A stretch of 6,540 nucleotides of DNA from Erythrobacter sp. UBA3075 (GTDB taxonomy: Bacteria; Pseudomonadota; Alphaproteobacteria; Sphingomonadales; Sphingomonadaceae). The notes under the pieces are model-generated. The model did no database searches. It worked only from the letters and a program-made list of their open reading frames with translations, and was not told the DNA's origin. The position numbers were made by a program, and so were the translations under genes. Shown in pieces: positions 1 through 5,104 of this stretch (position 1 is the stretch's first letter; every line of letters begins with the position of its first letter). The stretch is from the NCBI GenBank assembly GCA_002367375.1, contig DFBR01000028.1:39091-45630 (forward strand). The letters are read 5' to 3'.

Positions 1-917
1 CCTACGGGAATGTCGATCAGCACATGCGTCGATCCCGCCGCAATTTTCTTCGACATGACCGATGCGACCAATTGCGAAGTGCAGTCGAGTTCCAATTCCC
101 GCTCGACGCGGATCACAACATCATCAGCTGGAGACAAGCGCACGCCCCCTCCCCAGACCAGACACCCGCCCTCTTTCTCGACGACTTTGCGCATATCCTC
201 GTTGCTGAGGTCTACCCGCGTCAAAGTGGCCATTGTGTCAGCCGTACCTGCAGGCGAAGTGATGGCCCGTGACGATGTCTTGGGAATAGTCAGTCCGGCA
301 GCCGCCACGATAGCGACCACAATCGGGGTCGTTCGATTGCCGGGGAGCCCGCCAACGCAGTGCTTGTCGACGATTATATCTCCGGCCCACGAGAGCCGGT
401 CCCCAATCGCAACCATGGCTTGCGTAATGGCGATGGTTTCAGCAATTTCAGGGGGCTGGCTCGCCAGCGCTGCAACGAAGGCCGATATCTGAACGTCAGA
501 AAAGCGCCCTTCGACAATATCCTGAAAAATGGCCGATGCAGATTTCTGGTCCAGGCGATGACCATAGACCTTGCTGCGCAGCCCACCCATGGAAACGAGA
601 TTGCGAGGGTGGTGAAGCGTTACCCTGTCGCCCGCTTCCATTCTCAGTCGTTGCCAAGCCGTTTCGGACAGGCCGATTTCGTCAATTGCAACAAGCGCGT
701 TGTCGACCTGATAGAGCCTTGCAATAGTCTGGCGGCCACCGACCCGTAACTCTACGCGCGTCCGCTCGGTCAGCCCCTCTGATCGGGCGACAGAACAATC
801 CTGATGGACAACAGCGATGGCTTCGTGCTGCGTTTCCAGTCCAAGCCTGACAGCCTTCAGCGGAACCAGCTCACGCGTGGTGAGGCGGGTATTCAATTTG
901 TCGGACCCATCATTCAT
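1..917 (-). CDS. deoA: Thymidine phosphorylase, archaeal AMP-phosphorylase-like type (C-terminus cut by window edge)
   Basis: This is a pyrimidine/nucleotide phosphorylase. It would cleave thymidine (or, in archaeal relatives, AMP) with phosphate to give the base and a sugar phosphate, acting in cytosolic salvage. The frame stays open for 305 codons and runs off the left edge; full-length relatives are about 500 residues, so roughly 60% is present. Residues 1-85 form the extra N-terminal domain typical of the archaeal AMP phosphorylase / bacterial 'type 2' TdRPase group and absent from E. coli DeoA. The phosphate-binding signature DKHCVGGLPGNRTTP is at 184-198, followed by PKTSSRAITSPAGTADTM at 212-229 and EKEGGCLVWGGG at 247-258. 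The ATG overlaps the stop of the upstream beta-CASP gene (ATGA) and has no strong Shine-Dalgarno of its own, which suggests translational coupling. The family is clear. Whether the substrate is thymidine or a nucleoside monophosphate cannot be settled from the sequence. Confidence 0.93.
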   Translation of the reverse strand, partial: MNDGSDKLNTRLTTRELVPLKAVRLGLETQHEAIAVVHQDCSVARSEGLTERTRVELRVGGRQTIARLYQVDNALVAIDEIGLSETAWQRLRMEAGDRVTLHHPRNLVSMGGLRSKVYGHRLDQKSASAIFQDIVEGRFSDVQISAFVAALASQPPEIAETIAITQAMVAIGDRLSWAGDIIVDKHCVGGLPGNRTTPIVVAIVAAAGLTIPKTSSRAITSPAGTADTMATLTRVDLSNEDMRKVVEKEGGCLVWGGGVRLSPADDVVIRVERELELDCTSQLVASVMSKKIAAGSTHVLIDIPV

Positions 918-2275
918 GCCAGCTCGACACGCTCCAGATGCTCAGGAACGCGTGCGCTCCAGCCCAATTGCTCGGCGATCTTGAGCCGGAAACGATCAGC
1001 AGATTCGGCCTCGCCATGAACAACGAAGCATTCTTTGGGCGGAGCTTTGAAGCCGCCAAGCCAGCGGAGCAATTCATGCTGATCGGCATGAGCAGAAAGC
1101 ATGTCGAGCGCAACAACCTCGGCTCTTACCGGCACATAATCTCCATGGATCTTGATCTCCTCGGCACCGTTCAACAACGATGCTCCGCGCGTGCCGCCCG
1201 CCTGAAAACCGGCCATGACGATGCTGCTGCGATGGTCGGGTGCGTAGCGCTTGAGGCGATGCAGAATACGCCCGCCGGTCACCATACCGCTTGCCGATAT
1301 GATGATCTTGGGTCCGGGTATGGTATCAAGCTGCTTAGATTCTTCCACCTCACGCGTGTAGATCACATTATCCCAGGCGTCGCGGCACTGGGCCGCGCTA
1401 AGGCGGTGGTCGTCAGGATGCTGGCAGAACAATTCGGTCGCATTGATTGCCATCGGACTGTCAAGATACACAGGCACATCGGGCAGCCGTCCGCGTCGGC
1501 GGATGCCCTCGATATGATACAATAAAGTTTGCGCACGACCGATAGCGAATGAAGGGATGATGACGCTGCCACCGCGGTTTACCGTCCGCTCAATAATGCT
1601 TTCGAGCGCCTGTTGCGGTGCAATATCTGGATGGAAGCGATCCCCATAGGTTGACTCCACGAGGAGATAATCCGCTTCAGGAACCGGCTCGGGGTCAAAC
1701 ATCAACGGATCACCATAGCGCCCAAGATCGCCGGAGAAGACAATCCGCTTGCCGTCCGCAATCATGTCAATCGTCGCGGCGCCGAGAATGTGCCCAGCAT
1801 ATCGAAAGCGAATGCTGCAATCGTCAGACACAGGGATACGCTCGCCGAATGGGGCCGGTGTAATCGATTTGAGAGAACGCTGTGCATCTGCCTTGGTATA
1901 GAGCGGCAATGCAGGGTTGTGCTTACTGAATCCGCGCCGATTGGCATAGCGCGCGTCGGCTTCCAGCAGATACCCGCTGTCAGGCAAGAGAAGACCGCAC
2001 AGTGACTGTGTCCCTGCGGTGCATATCACTCGGCCGGCAAATCCATTCTTTACCAGCAGCGGCAAATAGCCTGAATGATCGAGATGTGCATGGGTCAGAA
2101 CGACCGTGTCGATACTGGCGGGATCAACGGGCAGTGGCTGGCGATTGCGCGCCCGCAAAACCTTGTAACCCTGAAACAGCCCACAATCGACAAGAACCCT
2201 GCTGGATGATGTCTCTACCAGGAATTTGGAGCCCGTGACGGTGCCGGCACCGCCGAGAAAAGTCAGTTGAACAAT
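914..2275 (-). CDS. MBL-fold/beta-CASP metallohydrolase with RNA-specificity (RMMBL) domain; probable ATT start
   Basis: This is a cytosolic zinc-dependent nuclease of the CPSF73/RNase J-related beta-CASP family, about 453 residues, which is normal for the short bacterial members. The whole catalytic set is visible. The N-terminal strand reads LTFLGGAGTVTGS, the metal motif HAHLDH is at 62-67, the next metal histidine is in GHILGAA (~162), and the metal aspartate is in SGDLG (~183). VESTYGDR follows at about 206-213, then the beta-CASP insert with SFAIGRAQTLLY, SASGMVTGGR, the motif-B histidine in SAHAD (~396) and the motif-C histidine in VHGE (~420). The first ordinary start codon is TTG at 2158, but it lies after the conserved N-terminal strand and the DCGLFQG segment. 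The frame is open back to a TGA near 2317 with no ATG, GTG or TTG. ATT at 2275, 7 bases behind GGGGAG, is the best start; ATT at 2278 is the alternative. The stop overlaps the start of the phosphorylase gene. An RNA substrate is inferred from the family. Confidence 0.92.
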   Translation of the reverse strand: MVQLTFLGGAGTVTGSKFLVETSSSRVLVDCGLFQGYKVLRARNRQPLPVDPASIDTVVLTHAHLDHSGYLPLLVKNGFAGRVICTAGTQSLCGLLLPDSGYLLEADARYANRRGFSKHNPALPLYTKADAQRSLKSITPAPFGERIPVSDDCSIRFRYAGHILGAATIDMIADGKRIVFSGDLGRYGDPLMFDPEPVPEADYLLVESTYGDRFHPDIAPQQALESIIERTVNRGGSVIIPSFAIGRAQTLLYHIEGIRRRGRLPDVPVYLDSPMAINATELFCQHPDDHRLSAAQCRDAWDNVIYTREVEESKQLDTIPGPKIIISASGMVTGGRILHRLKRYAPDHRSSIVMAGFQAGGTRGASLLNGAEEIKIHGDYVPVRAEVVALDMLSAHADQHELLRWLGGFKAPPKECFVVHGEAESADRFRLKIAEQLGWSARVPEHLERVELA

Positions 2276-2282
2276 AATACAT

Positions 2283-2288
2283 CTCCCC
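2283..2288 (-). promoter_or_regulatory. Ribosome binding site of the beta-CASP gene (decides the ATT start)
   Basis: GGGGAG on the minus strand ends 4 bases before ATT at 2278 and 7 bases before ATT at 2275. The ATG at 2282 overlaps the site and opens a different frame, so it cannot start the nuclease unless one base is wrong. The spacing favours initiation at 2275. Confidence 0.5.
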
Positions 2289-2351
2289 GCAGCTGTATTG
2301 CCGCCCGACGAACTTCAGTAAAGACAGCAGGCGCGCGCCGTGGGTATCCGC

Positions 2352-2384
2352 ACATCCCCTTATAGGCAGCACGGTCAGGGATGT
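2352..2384. repeat. 7-bp inverted repeat around the candidate -10 box (possible operator)
   Basis: On the minus strand, ACATCCC (2384-2378) is matched by its exact inverse GGGATGT (2358-2352), with 19 bases between. The left arm touches the end of the -35-like hexamer and the right arm begins just after the -10-like hexamer. A dimeric repressor bound here would cover the promoter. It could also be chance, since 7-bp arms are short. Confidence 0.3.
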
Positions 2385-2389
2385 TTCAA
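2359..2389 (-). promoter_or_regulatory. Candidate sigma-70-type promoter for the beta-CASP/deoA operon
   Basis: On the minus strand, TTGAAA (2389-2384) resembles a -35 box and TATAAG (2364-2359) a -10 box; each matches the consensus at five of six positions. The spacer of 19 bases is longer than the ideal 17, so the promoter would be weak or factor-dependent. It would leave a leader of about 75 bases. It lies in the only gene-free stretch ahead of the operon, which supports it by position. No transcript evidence is available. Confidence 0.35.
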
Positions 2390-2414
2390 AATCCCAACAG
2401 CACGAAGGCACGTT

Positions 2415-2495
2415 TCACGTTGCTATCCCGATGACTGCCCCAATCAGATAGGACAGGTGCGAAAGACCCGGTGTCTTGATTTTTTCTAATATCAT
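2415..2495 (-). pseudogene. 5' remnant of an MBL-fold/rhodanese-type (persulfide dioxygenase-like) gene
   Basis: A 26-codon frame begins with ATG at 2495, preceded by a good AAAGGA site with a 6-base spacer. Its first 19 residues, MILEKIKTPGLSHLSYLIG, match the conserved start of MBL-fold proteins fused to or paired with rhodanese domains, as I remember the family. These normally continue into a GGEAAVIDPRRD-type segment and the metal-binding HxHxDH. Here the similarity stops after YLIG, and a TGA follows seven codons later, so no catalytic part remains. The intact ribosome binding site and start suggest a recent 3' deletion. The alternative is a genuine 26-residue peptide. The family recognition is from memory on a short stretch. 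Confidence 0.45.
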
Positions 2496-2547
2496 CGGTC
2501 ATCCTTTTGTTCGCATTCCCACCGCGATGAAGTGTGTCTCGTTCCAA

Positions 2548-2785
2548 CTACAGCCATCGCCGGACCTGTCGCTGGTAGTCCCGATATTGAGCGCCGAAGA
2601 TGCGCTCGAGCCGCTCTTCTTCAGGCCTGATCTGGAACGCGGTGAAGTAGGCCACGAAGCACACCAGGATCAGGGCATTTGCGGCAGATCCAAGGCAAAC
2701 CGTCGCTCCGGTCAGGATCAGCAGCAAGCCACATTACGACCAGCGCGAGCAGCGCGGCGACCGGAGGAGGTACACGCAGGATCAC
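2548..2785 (-). pseudogene. Isoprenylcysteine carboxyl methyltransferase (ICMT/PEMT)-family relic with internal deletion and frameshift
   Basis: Intact relatives are membrane methyltransferases of about 150 residues. The 5' part, with GTG at 2785 as the likely start, encodes ILRVPPPVAALLALVVMWLA, which looks like the family's first membrane helix. The 3' part is in a frame shifted by one, open from 2733 to the stop at 2548. It encodes a hydrophobic helix and then the typical C-terminus, FQIRPEEERLERIFGAQYR followed by YQRQVRRWL. The middle is missing, including the SAM-binding segment that usually reads like SRNPMYLG, so the product cannot be active. In the 5' frame translation runs into a TGA at 2623. 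The junction lies around 2719-2731, where TGGCTTGCTGCTGAT can be read both as the helix WLAAD and as the GLLLI that follows the SAM motif. That is consistent with deletion through a short homology. Confidence 0.7.
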
Positions 2786-2830
2786 TCGATTATTCCAGTG
2801 TCTCTCTGGACGGCGTCTTGCGGATCACAA

Positions 2831-3310
2831 TTATTCACTTTCTTCGAGGCGATAGGATTCGTGGCAAGTGAGGCAGGTGTCTTGCACCTCGGCTTTGGCC
2901 TGCGCATAGGCTTGCCAATCCCCTTGTCCGGCAGCGACTGCAGCCCTGCCAAATCCCTGGCGCATCTGGCGGCTCATCGCCCGAAACGTATCGGGTAACG
3001 CCTCGTGAAAGCCGTCAGGATGTTCCGCCGACTGCCCTGGCCCCTGCTGCGCAGCTATCGACCGAGCGGCTTCGAGGTTTTCTGCAAATTCTGCTCCGTC
3101 GAGCTCAACAAGACTGACCAGCAAACCGCGCATTTGAGCAAGAGCGAAATCTTTCTGGGCCGCGTTGAGAACAACAGCCTCACGCGCCTCTAGCGCCATC
3201 GGCGTCTGTTCCGGCTTATTGCTTGGTGGTGAAAAGACCTGCCATGCAAGGACTGCTACGAGCCCGGCCAGTAGGAGTACAATGATCGTGGATCGAGAGG
3301 GTTTACCCAT
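2831..3310 (-). CDS. Membrane-anchored cytochrome c'-like protein
   Basis: This is a 159-residue single-haem c-type cytochrome of the cytochrome c' style. Residues 8-25 form one hydrophobic segment with no clear cleavage site, so it probably remains as an anchor with the domain in the periplasm. The rest is rich in helix formers, as expected for a four-helix bundle. The haem motif CLTCH is at 146-150, close to the C-terminus, which is the hallmark of this family. Cytochromes c' bind NO, and sometimes CO, and can buffer or sense it; that role here is inference. The start lies 6 bases after the DUF3365 gene, behind GAGGA, so the two are almost certainly co-transcribed. The gene ends the respiratory operon. 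Its 159 residues and the anchor make it larger than classical soluble cytochrome c' (about 130). Other four-helix c-type haem proteins cannot be excluded. Confidence 0.8.
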   Translation of the reverse strand: MGKPSRSTIIVLLLAGLVAVLAWQVFSPPSNKPEQTPMALEAREAVVLNAAQKDFALAQMRGLLVSLVELDGAEFAENLEAARSIAAQQGPGQSAEHPDGFHEALPDTFRAMSRQMRQGFGRAAVAAGQGDWQAYAQAKAEVQDTCLTCHESYRLEESE

Positions 3311-3316
3311 TGTCGT

Positions 3317-3928
3317 CTATTCCTCAGTGGAAGTGGACATTTCTACGAGGAATGCGCCCCGAAGCTCGCCAGGTTCAAAGCCAGTAGCGAGATCTTCGGG
3401 ATAAGCTCCATCGATTGCAGCTTTCACCTCGGGCGCAATATTGGTGCCATGGCAGGCTGCACAGGGCTGCTCCTGCATGGGAATGGCCCGCATATAGACC
3501 TGGCGGTCTCCAAGCCGCGCATGGACTGCGGCTGGCACACCGTCTTCAGTGGGCGTTGCTTCAAGCTGCGCGTAAAGAGGCTCAAAGTCACCACTTATCG
3601 AGCCGCCCGGATTTCTGTTCCTGCGCGCTATCCTGCCTACACTGAAACCGCTTTCCAGCGACAGGTTCTGCGCAATGGCGGGCGCTGTCGCTTGGCAAAC
3701 GCTGATCGCGCTGACCGGACCGGTTTCGGCCATGGCGTTTGAGAGGGCTTCCTGCAATTCAGACTGGAAGCGAGCCGTCAAAGCCTCCGCCTCAGCAACG
3801 AACGCGTCGTCTGGCGCAGCAGGTTCCTTGCCTTCAGAGCATCCAGAAAGGGCGCTGGCCAAGGCAGCCACAGTCATGAGGTTGCGAATTGAATTCCCCC
3901 TTGGCGTTCGGTTCATCTCTAACATCAT
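3317..3928 (-). CDS. DUF3365 (Tll0287-like) c-type haem lipoprotein
   Basis: The protein has 203 residues and a lipoprotein signal: a hydrophobic stretch at about 17-29 ends in the lipobox ALSGC with the acylated cysteine at 30. The mature part is therefore tethered to a membrane on the periplasmic side. The DUF3365 pattern is clear: GPVSAISVCQATAPAIA (70-86), then FSVGRIARRNRNPGG (95-109), then the haem motif CAACH at 156-160, then a short tail with ELRGAFLVEM. Relatives occur as stand-alone haem proteins and as sensor input domains, probably in redox sensing. No electron partner is proven. The start at 3928 is supported by a strong TTAGGAGG site 7 bases upstream; a second ATG follows directly. 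Its position behind a bd oxidase and before a cytochrome c' suggests a shared role in redox or NO response, which is inference. Confidence 0.85.
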   Translation of the reverse strand: MMLEMNRTPRGNSIRNLMTVAALASALSGCSEGKEPAAPDDAFVAEAEALTARFQSELQEALSNAMAETGPVSAISVCQATAPAIAQNLSLESGFSVGRIARRNRNPGGSISGDFEPLYAQLEATPTEDGVPAAVHARLGDRQVYMRAIPMQEQPCAACHGTNIAPEVKAAIDGAYPEDLATGFEPGELRGAFLVEMSTSTEE

Positions 3929-3935
3929 CCGGGCA

Positions 3936-3943
3936 CCTCCTAA
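3936..3943 (-). promoter_or_regulatory. Strong Shine-Dalgarno of the DUF3365 lipoprotein gene
   Basis: TTAGGAGG lies 7 bases before ATG at 3928. Its TAG is also the stop codon of the small 13-codon frame upstream, so a ribosome ending there would sit on this site. Confidence 0.75.
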
Positions 3944-3981
3944 GCAGACATGTCGACCCCAGCCATTACAGGCTCAGTCAT
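3940..3981 (-). other. 13-codon minicistron bridging DUF2474 and DUF3365 genes
   Basis: An ATG at 3981 overlaps the TAA stop of the DUF2474 gene (TAATG) and opens a frame encoding MTEPVMAGVDMSA. This ends in a TAG that is part of the next gene's ribosome binding site. The arrangement could pass ribosomes from the oxidase subunit gene to the lipoprotein gene by coupled translation. The peptide has no recognisable feature, and the frame is short enough to be chance. Confidence 0.25.
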
Positions 3982-3993
3982 TACGGGCTCAGC
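3964..3993. repeat. 15-bp imperfect tandem duplication at the end of the DUF2474 gene
   Basis: Two adjacent 15-base units, 3964-3978 and 3979-3993, agree at 13 of 15 positions (plus-strand unit CATTACRGGCTCAGY). The upstream copy on the coding strand carries the last DUF2474 codons and its stop. The other copy repeats them just beyond. This looks like a local slippage duplication. Confidence 0.65.
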
Positions 3994-4109
3994 CACAACC
4001 TTATGATCCAGGCGATCAAGCCGAGAAACGCGACGCTCGCCAGCCAGATGCCAGCCATCCAGGACAGTCGCTTCCACAGCGGGGATTGCGGTTCGCCGGG
4101 CGCGGGCAT
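3981..4109 (-). CDS. DUF2474 small membrane subunit of cytochrome bd oxidase (CydX-like role)
   Basis: This 42-residue protein starts MPAPGEPQSPLWKRLSWMAG and contains one transmembrane helix (about 18-40) rich in Trp, Leu and Ile, with basic residues (WKR) before it and an arginine near its end. The pattern matches DUF2474, a family of very short proteins found after cydAB and thought to play the part CydX plays in E. coli, stabilising the oxidase. The functional parallel is established for CydX and only inferred here. Its ATG overlaps the cydB stop by one base (TGATG), so translation is probably coupled and its level tied to CydB. It ends at TAA 3983-3981. At 129 bases it is easily missed by gene finders, but position, length and helix pattern agree well. 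Confidence 0.85.
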   Translation of the reverse strand: MPAPGEPQSPLWKRLSWMAGIWLASVAFLGLIAWIIRLWLSP

Positions 4110-5104
4110 CAATGATATCCTTCGTCAGTGACTTTGCCGCGAAACACCCAATAGGTCCAAACGGTGTAGCCGATGATCAGCGGCATGGTGATCGCCACTC
4201 CGATCAGCATGAATATCTGGCTTCGTTCTGGAGCGGCAGCATCCCAAATAGTGATGCCCGGCGGCACGACATACGGCCACATGGTAAAGCCCAATCCGGC
4301 CATACCGAAGAAGAACAGCGCGATCGCTAGCCAGAACGGCTTACTGTCGTGATCTTTGCGGATGGCCTGAAGCATCGAAAGGGCAATTATCGCTGTCAGT
4401 ATCGGAACCGGCGCAGCAAAGTAGATTTCCGGCTCAGTCAGCCAGCGTTCGGCATATTCAGCGTTGAGGAAAATGTTGTAGAGGCTGACAGCGCCCATCA
4501 GAAGGATCGTTGCGATAGCGGCGCGCAGCGCGAGTTTACGCGCATGGGCCTGACCCTCTCCATCGAGCTTCCATATCAGCCAAGTGCTGCCCAGCAGCGC
4601 ATAGCCTGCGACCACGCCAAGTCCGCACAGGAGCGTATAAGGGGTAAGCCAGTCGAACCAGCTGCCCGCATAGGAACGGTCGACGACATCAATCCCCTGA
4701 AGCAAAGCCCCCAGCGTCATACCCTGCGCCATTGCCGCTACCAATGAGCCGCCGGCAAATGCGGCATCCCATAGTCGGCGGTGCGCCGGATCGCGCCAAC
4801 GGTATTCGAATGCAACGCCGCGAAAGACGAGGCCCAGGAGCATTGCGATGATCAGCGGGTAGGTCGCAGGCAGCACCACTGCGTAAGCCAGCGGGAAAGC
4901 AGCCAACAACCCACCACCGCCAAGCACAAGCCAGGTTTCGTTTCCATCCCACACCGGCGCGATGGAATTCATCGCCCGGTCGCGCTCGCGCCCGACATCG
5001 AAGGTCGGGAAAAGAATGCCGATCCCCAGATCGAACCCGTCCATCACAACATAGGCGAAGACAGCGAAGGCGATAATGAACGCCCAGATGACGGTAAGAT
5101 CCAT
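4109..5104 (-). CDS. cydB: Cytochrome bd-type (cyanide-insensitive-type) quinol oxidase subunit II
   Basis: CydB/CioB is the second integral membrane subunit of the bd quinol oxidase, pairing with CydA in the cytoplasmic membrane. The protein has 331 residues, or 332 from the ATG one codon earlier. Typical marks are MDGFDLGIGILFP near residue 22, NSIAPVWDGNETWLV near 46-60, LVFRGVAFEYR near 93, and MWPYVVPPGITIW near 277. About eight hydrophobic helices fill the rest. Two adjacent ATGs compete. ATG 5104 follows AAGGA by 6 bases, overlaps the cydA stop as TGATG and gives the usual MDLTV start, so I prefer it; ATG 5107 is too close to that site. The same TGATG junction recurs at its own end with the DUF2474 gene. 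Nothing is broken or missing. Confidence 0.96.
   Translation of the reverse strand: MDLTVIWAFIIAFAVFAYVVMDGFDLGIGILFPTFDVGRERDRAMNSIAPVWDGNETWLVLGGGGLLAAFPLAYAVVLPATYPLIIAMLLGLVFRGVAFEYRWRDPAHRRLWDAAFAGGSLVAAMAQGMTLGALLQGIDVVDRSYAGSWFDWLTPYTLLCGLGVVAGYALLGSTWLIWKLDGEGQAHARKLALRAAIATILLMGAVSLYNIFLNAEYAERWLTEPEIYFAAPVPILTAIIALSMLQAIRKDHDSKPFWLAIALFFFGMAGLGFTMWPYVVPPGITIWDAAAPERSQIFMLIGVAITMPLIIGYTVWTYWVFRGKVTDEGYH

Larger units (their letters stand above)
2276..2830 (-). other. Relic-rich intergenic zone without an intact gene
   Basis: About 555 bases separate the respiratory operon from the nuclease/phosphorylase operon. On the minus strand the zone holds a deletion-broken methyltransferase relic (2548-2785), a 5' gene remnant with its ribosome binding site (2415-2495), and then a candidate promoter with an inverted repeat. 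I see no rRNA or tRNA, no insertion-sequence ends and no convincing terminator. The open frame on the plus strand here is a shadow of the methyltransferase relic. Confidence 0.6.

Noticed and set aside
10..749. Two long plus-strand open frames (10-492 and 360-749)
   Set aside because: They are antisense to the phosphorylase, whose minus-strand frame carries clear family motifs throughout. Their products show no recognisable features.
938..1525. 195-codon plus-strand open frame
   Set aside because: It lies antisense to the beta-CASP nuclease, where the minus frame has all catalytic motifs. Its composition looks like a reverse-strand shadow.
2124..2411. 95-codon minus-strand frame covering the start of the nuclease gene
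   Set aside because: It reads the nuclease N-terminus out of frame. The protein has no family resemblance, and the frame matters only because its ATG at 2282 is next to the nuclease ribosome binding site.
2464..2487. Short hairpin AAGAC/GTCTT followed by a T run on the plus strand, like an intrinsic terminator
   Set aside because: The stem is only 5 bp, there is no plus-strand gene to terminate, and on the minus strand the T run is an A run ahead of the stem within the MBL remnant's coding sequence.
2476..2495. TTGAT...ATCAT resembling an FNR/Anr box
   Set aside because: The half sites are separated by 10 bases instead of the required 4, and they lie inside the remnant's coding start.
2476..2871. 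131-codon plus-strand open frame in the intergenic zone
   Set aside because: It is antisense to the methyltransferase relic. The minus strand shows recognisable protein motifs and this frame shows none.
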